Of a DNA stretch of 64,000 nucleotides, positions 44,525 to 57,398 are shown piece after piece; the stretch's first letter is position 1, and every line of letters begins with the position of its first letter. The position numbers and the translations under genes are program-made. This DNA comes from Oasisia sp. SBJ-2009 (taxonomy: Eukaryota; Annelida; Polychaeta; Sabellida; Siboglinidae): NCBI GenBank assembly GCA_964017155.1, contig OZ024857.1, forward strand, positions 37,787,141 through 37,851,140. The letters are read 5' to 3'. Below the pieces are notes generated by a model. It saw only the letters and a list, made by a program, of their open reading frames with translations, made no database searches and was not told the DNA's origin.

Positions 44525-45990
44525 AACGTCCTCACTGGAAGATGCACCAACAGTGACGCCTCCTGGCGAATGAAACTGCCGTGCAATTTAATAATACTTA
44601 AAATTACCATCGTTATATTTACAGCAATTTAATTTCCACCGCCCGCTCGAAACTGAGGCGGCCGAGCTGGAAAATGACGAAACAATGTCGAGACTGCCAA
44701 TCTTTCACATTATCTGCCTCAGAAAAATGTCATAATTCAAGAACCTAATTATATAATTAAGCCAACTAGGAATTCGCCCAGCTTATAATTGACGAATAAA
44801 AAACTAGTTAAATAGTAAATGGCCAAAATTAAGTGTACGTGCAATATGTAAAAAAAGTTGGTTACTGATGCTATAGTTAAAAATTTAATTGAAACCACCC
44901 AACTGTGAAAAACGGCAAAACACTTATAGTTGGAAAATTGGTACCTCCCCTGCGCGCGCATGATATAGGAATCTAGGTCACTTCCTTCCGGCTACGGTGA
45001 TTTCATTTGGCGCGTTCTTCCAGCTGGCCGAAAATGTCCTTCATGTTTACGAACTTAATTAAGTGTTATTTATTATGTGTTATATGCACTTTTATTCAGT
45101 CTACTTGTGACATGTAACTGTAAATGCAAGTTGTAACAAGCTTGCAAACGGTATATTTGCAGCTGTTGATATCTAAGCTCCTTCACGAAACGCAGAAAAC
45201 AAACCTAGCCGCTAGCAAGCACTCTGTCAAGTCTGTGACCTGTCTGTCTCGCTAGTATGAATCGTAATCAGTTAATTTCATGACTATAAACTAGTTGTAA
45301 GAAATCTTGTTTATAAATTTACGATAGATACGTTGAAATAGATTTAAAAAGTCCCTTGTAGTTGCAGTCGTGTGTAGTGGTATCAGGATAATGAGACTAT
45401 ACTTACATAATAATATGGTGTAAGTGCAGTGCCACTGGCACTGATCAAAAGGGACTACGTGTTGTTTATGCATGTGCTCTAGCTACTATGTATATAATAT
45501 TATGTATCAATATAATTATGTATTTGGATCTGAAATCATTAAATCTGCATGATGAAAATGCAAGGCTATATTATAGAGAATAAACTGGCACCGGACCATG
45601 ACCAACAGCTGGTAAATACGTATCCCCCCCCCCCCCCCCGTCCCACTATGTCTATGACACCATCAAGATGTGGGTGGAATGTTTAGACTGCCTTATGACT
45701 AACATAACATAAATAAAAACATAAAAATACTGTTTATAATCATGAAGCTCACTGCATCATAAAAAGTTCAATGGTCGAGCAACTGCCAAGTGCAAAATAT
45801 ATGAGCTGACAGGCAAAACAGCTTGATCTCCAGCAGCCAGCTTGAAATCTATCCTGACATGTCTTCCAGAAAGTGAGTTAATTATTGTATAGACATCAAA
45901 TACTTTAACGTGTATATATATAGTAATTTTCTGTAAATAACAAGGCTGTTGTACAGTTGTAGCAGCTAGAGTAGAGCTTTGTATTAAATC
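44525..45990. other. No gene seen; one poly-C run
   Basis: AT-rich non-coding DNA. A run of 18 C lies near 45624-45641, which could be a local assembly-sensitive spot. Confidence 0.5.
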
Positions 45991-45999
45991 AACAATTAA

Positions 46000-46395
46000 A
46001 TCCATATAATATGTACATGATGATAATTAACAGCAAACTTGAAGGGAACCAACCACACACAGGTAGCTGGACCCACCCATAAAATGACAAAAGACAAGTT
46101 TCAATTTAAAGAAGAAATCCATTTGTAGAAGGGGAAAGCGTCAATGCGCCCCAAAACCCCTTCATAACTATGTATAGCTTGGGGTCAATAACATACATAA
46201 GGCATTTTCAATTAAATCCCTATAATATACAATGTGTACGTGATAATTTAACAGCAAACTTGAAGGAAACCAACCACACGCAGGTAGCTGGACCCACCCA
46301 TAAATGTGTACATAATAATTTAACATAAAATGACAAAAGACAAGTTTCAATTTAAAGAACAAATCGATTTGTAGAAGGGGAAAGCTTCTTAGCAT
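46000..46395. repeat. Direct duplication of about 150-170 bp
   Basis: AACAGCAAACTTGAAGG(G/A)AACC, then AGGTAGCTGGACCCACCCAT and GACAAAAGACAAGTTTCAAT occur at about 46029 and 46250. The second copy has a short insertion. Confidence 0.9.
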
Positions 46396-46888
46396 ATTAT
46401 TTACAACCACAATCATACACATTCACAAGATCGATACCACTAGCTGACCCCACCAAGTCGGCCGTCTACATATGAAGGCCAACCTAAGTTGACACCTTCA
46501 AATACCAGTTACCTAGGTGGGTGCATCTAATAAATGCTTCAGTGAATGCCAATCATCTAATAAATACACAGCAAGGTAGAATTAAAGCACACTAGATTGA
46601 ATCCTTATGCGATGTTTTGATTGTGGGTTGCAAATACTGAATGCAATAGGAGGTAAACACAAGAGGAGGCTAAGGGTAGCAACATTGATGTCTGCCCAAG
46701 CTCCAAACACAGTTCTCCAGTGACCTTTCGAAACATGTAAAACACATAATGATGAACACCTAGGCTCCATCTCTCTTCTAAGTGAGATGTGCCATCTCTT
46801 ACAGTAATCGATATACCCTTTATTGTCTAAAGGGCTAAACATATAATAGTTATATTTCTTATGCCAATCACATTTTAGGCACCATCAG

Positions 46889-48253
46889 CTACATTAGGTA
46901 TGTAAGTGTATCAGCATAGGTTACAATATTAAATTCAATTGAATATACTGCAAGTGCAAAGTGATTAGACTGTAACAAAATGTTAGTTCCATCTATATTA
47001 GACACTTGCAAACTACCCATGAAACATGTTCCACCATTACTACCAACAGGCACAAACCAAATAATTTGCCCATCATGAATATTTGCAAAGTGTTGGCAAA
47101 TCTGTGTGTCAAAATCAGTGTGATGTTGTAAATCTGATGCATAGTACACCCAAGTTTTAGTCTCATGAAATTTTGCATTCAGCATTACACTAATCTGCAT
47201 TAGAAGAGAATTTGACAGCCAACATTCACCAAAAAGAAATGTAAGATCTTCTATGTAGTACCGGTTATTTGCTATAGATACTGTGTCAGTTTCAGCATAG
47301 TTCAGAACAATTTGCAAATATTCATCTAAGCAGCTTTGATCAAGCTGTGAAACGCCATCTATCATTAAATAATGTTGTTGTTCGGCCCACTTAATTTCCA
47401 TCCTAACTTTGTCTTGAATGTTCTTCCCTGTATAGAATGTTTTAAAAAGTGTAATTGTTTCCACTGAATAAAAGCCATAATCCAACTTAATATTGGCTGT
47501 ATCGATGTGATTTGTCTCAATATAGTGTAAAATTTCATTTATCTGGCATAAAGGTGGCATATAGGGATACTGACTGGGATCAGTAGATGTAAATTTAGCA
47601 TTATTTCCAGATTGGATGTGAACTTGCCTAGATCTAAGTACTTCAAGAAATGTGGAGTTAAATAATGTATTTCTGGTGTTAACAAAGCATGATGCTGATT
47701 GGTTTTGGCTACTTACATGTGGAGGATGTGGTCCACCACACAACACATGACTCACATCTCCTACCACTGTCACGTCTGTCATGTCAGTCACTGGAGTGTC
47801 TACGGGGGACTCACTGTCTACCACTGTCACGTCTGTCATGCCAGTCACTGGAGTGTCTACCACTGTCACGTCTGTCATGCCAGTCACTGGAGTGTCTACC
47901 ACTGTCACGTCTGTCATGCCAGTCACTGGAGTGTCTACCACTGTCACGTCTGCCATGCCAGTCACTGGAGTGTCTACCACTGTCACGTCTGTCATGTCAG
48001 TCACTGGAGTGTCTGTGTCCAGTGGCTGCTGTGACACAGAAGAATGGTTGCCATCACCTTCAGCATCTGCACTGCGGCAAAGGTTGCGATGCTTTACGAG
48101 GACATGGTCAAGTAGCACATCCTGTGATTTGCAGACCACAGGGCAGAAGGGACACTGGACTGCACAGCGTTGTACAGCAGGTCTGTGACATGGTGGCTGC
48201 TGGATCCTTGCCTTATGTTCCAGGACAGCTGAGTGGTGCTGGAATGCAAACAT
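46889..48253 (-). CDS. C2H2 zinc-finger plus Ulp1-like protease-like protein with a 13-residue repeat
   Basis: A 454-codon open frame. Near the N-terminus lies a C2H2 finger (CPFCPVVCKSQDVLLDHVLV then KH, C-x2-C-x12-H-x4-H). Next come six copies of the 13-mer DTPVTGMTDVTVV (39-bp units, about 47762-48014). The C-terminal half has WLSNSLLM, IIWFVPVG, NHFALAVYS and YADTL, spaced like the Trp, His and Asp positions of Ulp1/C48 peptidases, though no downstream Gln/Cys is reached before the stop. A good acceptor (GCATTCCAG|CACCAC, exon from 48238) suggests that the first ATG may be intronic and an upstream exon supplies another finger. A possible donor CTAAT|GTAGCT near 46893 would bypass the stop. 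Ulp1-like domains with zinc fingers are common in DNA transposon genes, so host gene and mobile origin are both possible. Confidence 0.5.
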   Translation of the reverse strand: MFAFQHHSAVLEHKARIQQPPCHRPAVQRCAVQCPFCPVVCKSQDVLLDHVLVKHRNLCRSADAEGDGNHSSVSQQPLDTDTPVTDMTDVTVVDTPVTGMADVTVVDTPVTGMTDVTVVDTPVTGMTDVTVVDTPVTGMTDVTVVDSESPVDTPVTDMTDVTVVGDVSHVLCGGPHPPHVSSQNQSASCFVNTRNTLFNSTFLEVLRSRQVHIQSGNNAKFTSTDPSQYPYMPPLCQINEILHYIETNHIDTANIKLDYGFYSVETITLFKTFYTGKNIQDKVRMEIKWAEQQHYLMIDGVSQLDQSCLDEYLQIVLNYAETDTVSIANNRYYIEDLTFLFGECWLSNSLLMQISVMLNAKFHETKTWVYYASDLQHHTDFDTQICQHFANIHDGQIIWFVPVGSNGGTCFMGSLQVSNIDGTNILLQSNHFALAVYSIEFNIVTYADTLTYLM

Positions 48254-49010
48254 GTCTATGACTACATATCAGCCATTCTCGAGTCCATCACTGCATAAAT
48301 TATACCATATAACATTAGTTCACCTGGTAATTAATCCGTCATATGGCAGGCAGACAGAGACAGACACTATATATAAATAATTATATATTAAAATAATTAT
48401 ACCATTAGCAATTGTTATTTCTCTGGAATTTTTAATTAGCTTTTGTATTGTTTGGGTTGAGAGCTCATTCTTATATGTTAGAGAACTGCATTAAAATAAA
48501 ATATTATGAACTACCATAGTATGTACCATGCAATGTGAATGCAGTTGCCCTGGTGGGATGGCAATGGGCACTCCTGCCACGCTTAATAATAATAATTAGT
48601 GGCCCTTTATAGTCCTATTTTCTGTTACTTTCTTGGTTTGCTCAATTGCTGTTATTTTGTGAAGCCTTAGTCTCATGTATTATGACAATAACTTTTCTGA
48701 GTCTGTTCTGCATTTTTCAACAGATGCTTCTACACTGAGGTGGTGATTTTTGTGTAATGCGAGTCACAAAATTTGAGATTTTTAACATTATATAGCAGCC
48801 TTTGGTAGTGTGAGACTGCCCATTATAAGTCTCCTTCTTCTTTTTATAACGTGTAACGCAAGTCACGTGGAAATGACCAGCTGTACACAAGCATGATACG
48901 TTATACTATTTCTAAAGAAAGGCATAGCGTTATGTTAATTTTAGTTCTACAATAAAACAACATTTTATTTACACTTACTTGAGCTGGCCTTGTCTGTCAG
49001 TTGACAGCAT
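48254..49010. other. Spacer, no feature seen
   Basis: AT-rich non-coding DNA between the C2H2/Ulp1-like frame and the SGNH-like exons. No repeat family recognised. Confidence 0.4.
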
Positions 49011-49451
49011 CTATTGGATGCGGCTGGCTGTCGTCATGTGTAGCAGGCTGTTGCCTTCCAGCGAAGGGTGCACGCCATCAACAGCAAAGTATCTAGCTGG
49101 GCTGGGAGAGGATGCAATTTTATTTTAATTTATCGCCGCAATTGCCTCATCACCCATATGCTAGCCAGAACTGTACTATTTTACGATAGTTTATTACTTA
49201 GAATTACCACATGTATGGTAACACTATTGTATAATACATATAAAATTATATGCATTGATACATTGTTGTTTCACTATATGCATGCCTCATTGACAATAAA
49301 CTATCCTACCTCGGCGAAGGCCATTGACACCAACTCCTCGTCTACAGTGCAGCTCAAAGTGGACACCATCGCGATCTAAGCTCTGGGGCATGCGCAGATA
49401 CTTGAAAATTGAATCCGCAAAGACAGCCACCAAGCGAGACATGTTGTGGAT
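49011..49451 (-). CDS. SGNH-hydrolase-like fragment, two exons, internally shortened
   Basis: Exon 49451-49310 (acceptor TTCTTGCAG) reads MSRLVAVFADSIFKYLRM and VHFELHCRRGVGVNGLRR. Exon 49096-49011 (acceptor CAGCCCAG) reads ARYFAVDGVHPSLEGNSLLH and ends TTASRIQ, stop. Phases join (G+CT), and 142 + 86 nt give a clean stop. FADS at the start and DGVHPS at the end match the catalytic Ser block (GDS) and Asp/His block (DxxHPs) of SGNH/GDSL hydrolases. The 60-110 residues usually between them are absent, so the product is unlikely to fold as a normal enzyme. Confidence 0.45.
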
Positions 49452-50399
49452 CTGCAAGAATAAACGACAAACCAGCAAAACTGCAACAATACAAAGGTTT
49501 TAGAAACACGCAATCCAAGCAGCACTGCAGTTTGTAACTTGTCGAATACAAATTAAGCTAAATGCCACTATTGATTAAACACACAGCACACAACAATATA
49601 TTGTGTTACAGTGGTAACAATTGGCGCAACAGATGAGCAAATCGTTTAACAGTCAAAAGAGCAGTTGAATTCTTTTCCAGAGAGCAATCTCAAGAAACTT
49701 CTATCTCATCCAAAGACCAGGCAGACGTGACTAAGGCTAAGCTGGACAAGTCACCACTAACACGCATTAATGATTGACACCCAGCCAAACATGCCCATAA
49801 GCCAGCCTGGCTTGTAAAAACAATGCCCAACTTCGTCGTATTGTTACGTAATGCGACTGCAGCTCACTCTGGGTTCATTTCTTTGATTTTGGCCAGAGTG
49901 TACTGTTTGTAATCTTACAAGTCAATGTAGCTACTCATCTCACTATCGGATCATCTAACTTGGGAGGAGAAGTCCCCTGTGATGTTTGCCACGTTCGCCA
50001 GCTGATGTCGTATACTACATAATCATATGCAAATAAGGTGTAGTTTAAACTGGCCAACCCTGCATGGAACTTTATTCAAAAGGATTTGATTGATCTCTCC
50101 AAGGCCAAACTGCCTCTACACCAGACAGAATCAACCAAGACAACTTAACATTGTTAGTTGCCTTGAGCATGACATTATTTGAACCGTTACATTAATAGTT
50201 ATTACTTTTGAGATAGGTTGGTGTGCATAGATACAGCTGATATACAAATTAATTGCTTCTTTGCATTCTTGAGAACATAAATATTTGTGCCCATAGCATT
50301 AATTTAATTAACATATATATATATATTATATTTGATTGTTTTATTATTACTGTAGTTTATCTTGTTATGTTACGTTGTATCATTACAGCATGCACTTAC
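49452..50399. other. Unassigned region, possible missing exons
   Basis: Minus-strand stretches around 49770-49930 (for example QYTLAKIKEMNPE) look coding-like but contain stops. No splice-consistent exon was found to link the exon at 50400 with that at 49451. Confidence 0.3.
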
Positions 50400-50476
50400 C
50401 TAGACACGTAGTCGTGTTGCTCGCTGGGAACGTCAGCAGCAATCATGGTCTTCCATTCCTGTCGCTTTGATGCCAT
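50400..50476 (-). CDS. Putative first coding exon of a minus-strand gene
   Basis: ATG at 50476 starts MASKRQEWKTMIAADVPSEQ, then HDYVS, with a perfect donor (TCTAG|GTAAGT). The exit phase (2) does not match the SGNH-like exon at 49451, so an intervening exon or a separate gene is needed. Function unknown. Confidence 0.35.
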
Positions 50477-51052
50477 TTTCTTTTTATCTTTCAGGTGTAT
50501 ACCACCGAGCTGATCCTTTAATTTGTTCTCGTGGATTACAGTTAGCATAACATATTTACTAAAGTGTCATAAATGCAGGGAATTATATCCAGAATTGGTC
50601 GCCGTGGGTCTCCAAACGGGTAGATATATAACTGTAAACGTGGATGTTATATGCCGGCCAAAATTCATTGTATAGGCCTACGTTGCAATATGAACCTATA
50701 GTTCGGGATTGTTGGGGCTTTCCATGCAAAGATAATCCCATGCACATACCACTGTTACGGTATATAGATTTTCAATGTGTAATGATTTATTTTATATTTA
50801 GCATAGTAATAATGAGTTTCGCGACATGTCAATATGTAACGGGTTGATGTCGTGATGTATTCAATATATCACACATAATGTGATACTATCAATTTAAAGT
50901 ATCATTATGACATTTTCACAGTGATCACTCTAGACATACATTCTTTCACCGACTTGAGTGTTGATCAAGTGTTGAATCGATGCCAGATATGTATAATTTA
51001 CTGTCGTCACAGCGTATGTGCGACAGCGCAACGTGGCTACTATGTAATAACT

Positions 51053-51054
<2 letters not shown>

Positions 51055-51118
<64 letters not shown>
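51055..51118. repeat. (GT)n microsatellite
   Basis: A GT array followed by a few GCGT units to about 51145. Confidence 0.93.
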
Positions 51119-51121
<3 letters not shown>

Positions 51122-51296
51122 TGTGCGTGCGTGCGTGCGTGTGTGTGTATTATAAGTATAATAGCCGCGTTACTCAACGATGCTGATGCTTGAGGAAACG
51201 CAGTCACCCGCGAAAAAAACATAAAACAAATTGCGATTCAATGGGGTACCACGAACGCACACCCGCACTCACACGCGCGCGCACACACCCGTATAT

Positions 51297-51396
<100 letters not shown>

Positions 51397-51754
51397 CCAT
51401 TGTTCTATAATAATACAATTTGTGTCAGTACGTATTGAACTTTTTCAAAACTACCCAATTACATAGTTCTGGATCTGTTCTAAGTAATTGTTTTTAATGT
51501 AATTGCTGAAACGACGATCGATAATTATAAAAGACATAAAATTACATGATAAAATTACATGATAACTATATGGTATCCGAACATTTTAAAATGTACTATT
51601 TATCAACTATTGTATTATTATCTATTTATAACTTGTAATATAGTTAATTTTGTCAGTATTAGTATTTTAGTATTATTAAGACTAATATTAATTATTTATA
51701 TTGCAAACAATTATATTGATTAATTGATTGTACAACTACATCTACTTTTTAACT

Positions 51755-51840
51755 GTAAGGTAATCTCCACATTCCTATAAAGTGTAACGCGCCTCTGAAT
51801 GGTTTTATTGCTAGAGATATGGCGTAGACAAGTACTATTA
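51755..51840 (+). mobile_element. LINE 3' UTR remnant
   Basis: AAGGTAATCTCCACATTCCT, then AAAGTGTAACGCGCCTCTGA and GGTTTTATTGCTAGAGATAT match 31375-31450 at about 90% by eye. No ORF remains. Confidence 0.8.
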
Positions 51841-52164
51841 TTTATTATAAAATCATTATAATATTATTATGACCAGCTTATATGTGATCGGCGGATTCAG
51901 CCATGTGGCACTTATTGTGAATTTTTATATTAATTTTAACATTGCATATAAATAGTACTCCATATTATATTGTCCACTATTCTACTATTTTCGAGTATTC
52001 TTTTAATGGTCAACCCGATACGAAAACATAAACTGCGAGTGTGAATATATCGTAACTTATAGACGTAGGCGTCAAATGGAGAGATGGTAACATGAAGAGA
52101 AACCGCAGAAAGCTAATGGAACCGGAAGGTAATTAGCGCCACCCCACACCGCGCGCGCTCACTG

Positions 52165-52184
52165 CTTATCTATATATAGATAAG
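52165..52184 (+). promoter_or_regulatory. Palindromic GATA/TATA candidate core promoter
   Basis: CTTATCTATATATAGATAAG is a perfect 20-bp palindrome with a TATA-like centre and a GATA site in each arm (TTATC / GATAA). It lies 157 bp upstream of the GH3 ATG. GATA sites are frequent in gut gene promoters of invertebrates; a role here is inferred from position and sequence only. Confidence 0.4.
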
Positions 52185-52340
52185 AGGAGGTACCAACTGG
52201 CAAACTTTAATGCTCTTGCTGAAAAACGACGGTCAACTTTAAACGCAGCGCAATCAATGGATCGCATAGATCGTACCATCCATCGCGCAAAGACCCAACG
52301 AAGCAACTAGCCTACTAACTAGGAAACTGAAAACGTGAAG

Positions 52341-55300
52341 ATGATTTACATCGACCAAAGATCGTTTTTACTATTTCCTTTTATTTGTTTGCTTCATGCG
52401 AACAGCACGTTTTCACTGATGCCATTCGAGGACACTTCGCTGCCTTGGAATAAACGAGTGGACGACTTCGTCGGTCGTTTGACGTTAGACGAAGTCATCA
52501 AGCAAAGCGTCGCTTTGTATCAACACAGCACGCCCACCATCGGCCGACTTGGAGTGAAATCCTATCGGTGGATATCAGAATGTTTGCGGGGATACAGCGG
52601 CCATAACGCCACTGCATTTCCACAAGCCCTTGGACTCAGTGCAACGTTTAGGTGACATTATTTTGTTCAGGTTTTCATGCATACCAGTACCTGGTTTTAT
52701 TTTTAGACTATAGTCTATATTCAATGACAATGCAATGGGGCGTGACCAAGATATCTGTGGGCGTGACCAAAACAAAGTGATTATTACCGCACCGGACAGC
52801 ACCTGACGCATTTCGAGTTGCTGGGATAACTTGTAAATCTGTGCGAAAACTAATATATTATTTAGTTCATAAAAAATCAGCAACAAATGCTTTAATGCCA
52901 AAGTTGTATGCTTCTAATCTAAGGAAGTACTGTTCAGTTTACAGATTCACAATTTTAATGTTTTAATAATTCTGTCTGTAAATTAATGCACACAATCATT
53001 TGCCTTAGTCCATAAAACTAGCTGGTGGCATTTAGAGTGGATAAGGAGGTCACTAGATTAACTAATGGTTCTAAGCCTGAACTAAATAGCAAATGGACCA
53101 GTTTTATTTAAATAAATAGCTAAAATTGCATTAGTTTATCACTGAAAAATATTAAATTGGCCAATACTGGCTTTGATTGACGAAAATGACCTCCAAACAA
53201 GCTGCTCACATCCTAAAAGGCACATGTGTATATGAGTAATTTAGACTATAAACAATTATATATATATATATATGGCTAAGGGCTTGGCTGTTGGTCCCTT
53301 CCATCTGGATTGGTGGTGGATTTGGAAAAAATAAGGAGCTATAGACAGTTTTCCAAGATCATAACATTTGTCAGTTCTACTTTGAAAAGGGCTGTCACAG
53401 GTGTGTGTGATCTGGGGTCATAAGCCCAAAACTTGACTGTTTTGTATAAATGTAAGTTAGCATGCATATGTCTACAATAAAAAAACCTCTGTATAAACAT
53501 TTGTTGTGACTGGCGCCGGCGAAATGTCATCCTGCATGAAGCCCGGGGCCTGACTAATGTCACCTGTAATGAGCCATTTATAGAGGGAGCTGAATAATAA
53601 ACCAGGCTAGAAGACTGAAGCTAAATGTCCAGCACTTACCTTTTTAATATGTTCAAAACTGGAATTAAAAGTACTCATCATAAAAAAAGATATACCACTG
53701 GTTACTTATATGCCTAGAGCTAGCAACTAGTCTACAAGAAAGAACTTTAGTGATTTGCAATATTGTTGTATGTGTCATTATTAATACGATCTCCTGTGTG
53801 TAGCACTGCTTTGATATACAACGTGAGTGAGGCCATATCAAGAGAGGTTCGGGCCTTCTACAACGATGACGTACATCACGCCAAGTTCGGACGACATGGC
53901 CTCAGTTGTTTTGATCCTGTGGTCAACATTGCTCGTCACCCACTGTGGGGACGCATCCAGGTAGGTTAGGAAGTGAAGGTCTAGTTATATAACAGCAAAA
54001 GTAATTTTCACAAAGTCACACTAATTAAGGTGCCAAATATTATCAACATCTTGGTTAATTTCACTTGGAATTACCTAGAATTAAATGACTAGACAATACA
54101 GTCTGGTATGTAGCTCCTGGATTTTGTTTTCAGGAAACGTATGGTGAGGACCCGTACTTGAGTGGTCAGTTGTCCAGACAGTACGTCTACGGCCTGCAGG
54201 GTGACCATCCACGTTACCTCCGCACCAACGCTGGATGCAAGCACTTTGACGTACACAGTGGACCAGAAAATATTCCTGTGCCTAGATTTTCGTTCGATGC
54301 AAAGGTACTTCAACTTATGGAAATTTGGAAATGTTCTTTGCAGCCCATCTCCTTAACATGCTGACTTGTCTTAAGCCTAACACATCAGAAAGCATGCTCA
54401 GAGGCACGTAATTGTGTCATACTATAATTATACTCAACTGGTCAAACACATTTCTTCAAACGACGTTCAATGTCAGGTATTGTTAATCAAAAAAATATAA
54501 TTTAAATATATATAATATATATATATATACCTACAGATATATATATTATATATATAATATAAAGCGACATCCTCCACAATATTTTTGGTAATTTATCATC
54601 ACTCTTCACTCTTGATCCCATGCAGAAAGAGAGAGGCGGGAGATAAAGAGAGAAGGAAGATAGGAAGAGAGAGTATCAGGCCACAGTTCTTTGTTTTTAT
54701 ACATATTTCAATTACATCATTGCCAGCAGTTGGCAGAAGTTGTTTTCAGCAGTAAATTATGTTTTTATTTAAAGCCTTATTTTGTTTCAGTGACTTTTGT
54801 GTATCGTGAAAACTTCTCCAAAAGTTTGGTATTTTTCCAATGTGCCTTATTTTATTCTCCCATGTTTTTGCCACACATTTATTTTTCTGATAAATTTCTG
54901 TAGGTGTCCGAGCGTGACATGAGGATGACCTATCTGCCCCAGTTCAAGGCGTGTGTACAGGCCGGCTCATACAATGTCATGTGTAGTTACAACAGGTATG
55001 TAGACGTGAACAGTGTCAGTTCTTATGCTTAGAGTGCAATATGAAGGACTCAGGCCTCTCAAAATGACTGACCTTGTTCCTATTTCATCACCAGCTTGAC
55101 TAGTGTGGGAAAACTTGAGGTGTGTCGTGTCCATTGCACAAAGACTTTGTTCTGTTACATAAAAATTGAGAACTGTCTAAGTTGTAATACAGAATGGATG
55201 GGTGGATGGGTGGATGGGTGGATGGGTGGATGGGTGGATGGGTGGATGGGTGGATGGGTGGATGGGTGGATGGGTGGATGGGTGGATGGGTGGATGGGTG

Positions 55301-56167
55301 GATGGATGGATGGATGGATGGATGGATGGATGGATGGATGGATGGATGGATGGATGGATGGATGGATGGATGGATGGATGGATGGATGGATGGATGGATG
55401 GATGGATGAAATGAATAAGACAAAGTTTAAATAAATTGTGCTTTAACAAAATGTGGGTGTAGCATTACAAAAACGGTTAAATGAATGTTATGTTTTTATC
55501 ATGATCGACTTAAAACTGGTTTATCTATCACTGCTGAGTTTTGAAAGAGCAAGTTACATAGTTACTGTTTGTTCTGCTTGCAGGATCAATGGTATACCGT
55601 CCTGTGCCCATCGAGGTCTACTGACAGACGTGTTACGCAATGAATGGGGCTTCCAAGGGTTTGTGATAAGTGATTCTGGAGCCATAGAGAATATTGTCAC
55701 AGCACATAAGTACAATTCAACACCTGAAGACGCTGCCGTTTCAGCCGTCAATGCTGGGTGCAACATGGAACTACGGAGAGGCACACCGTATTACTACGCC
55801 ATAGGGCAGGCTGTGCTTGATGGCAAACTGTCCGAAGATGTAGTTCGTAAAAATCTAAAACCCATCATGTATACACGATTTCGACTTGGAGAATTTGATC
55901 CACCGAAGATGAATCCATATTCGGAGATTACCATGTCGGAGGTGTTGAGCAGGAAGCATCAACAGCTGGCGGTGACGGCCGCCCTCAAGACGTTTGTCTT
56001 GCTCAAGAATCTCAACAGAATACTTCCAGTGAAGAGGAGTATTGAACGTCTAGCGGTAGGCAACTTTATAATTACATTTTATATTTATTAAATTGTCAAG
56101 GTACTGAATAAATATTTTGTATGAATGTATACATGCATGCACATGTGCTCAGAAACACAGACTCACA

Positions 56168-56201
<34 letters not shown>

Positions 56202-56378
56202 AAACCACACACACACAGACTCACAGATACAGACTCACATGTAAACTCAAGCACACAGACTCACACATAAACTCAAGTACACAGACTCACACGTAAACTC
56301 AAGCACACAGACTTAAGCACATGGATTCACACACACAGACTCATAAGTAAACTCAAACACAGACTCACACACACAGAC

Positions 56379-56467
<89 letters not shown>

Positions 56468-56474
56468 AAACACA

Positions 56475-56545
<71 letters not shown>

Positions 56546-56552
56546 AAACACA

Positions 56553-56632
<80 letters not shown>

Positions 56633-56696
56633 TAATTTGTAATTGTTATTGGCATTATAAATAATTGACCTAAGACAGTGATGAATATGTGAAATG

Positions 56697-56784
<88 letters not shown>

Positions 56785-57315
56785 GCACAGTGTTGTGAGT
56801 ATGCAATAGGTAAGAACAATTTTTTGTCATCCATACATATCTGAACACAAACATTTAATTAATACATACGTTTCACTCTCTTCTTCAGATTGTTGGTCCT
56901 ATGGCAGATAAGGCTTTATTTGGGGATTATTTCCCTAGAACAGACAAACGGTTTGTGTCGACCCCTCTTGAGGGTCTGAAGAAGCTGGCCAATGAGACCC
57001 GCCATGCAAGTGGCTGTGATGACGCCAGTTGTGGGAGTTACAATGCCACGCAAGTGAAGGAGGCTGTGGTCGGCTCACAACTTGTCATTGTCTGTCTCGG
57101 AACAGGTAACACAGTCTCAAACTCTTCCCTGTCTATCTCATCTATGTGTCTCTCTGTCTGCCTTTCTCTCATGATCTCACAATTGTGTGTGCTGTTTCTC
57201 TCTCTCCTCTCTCTCTCTCACTCTCTCTCTCTCTCTCTGTCTCCCATTCTCTCTGTCTCCCATTCTCTCTGTCTCCCATTCTCTCTCCTGACTCCCATTC
57301 CCCCTCTCCCTCCCA

Positions 57316-57398
<83 letters not shown>

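Noticed and set aside
47689..48261. Plus-strand 190-codon frame with Leu-Pro-Leu-Ser-Arg-Leu repeats
   Set aside because: It is the antisense shadow of the 39-bp coding minisatellite in the minus-strand frame.
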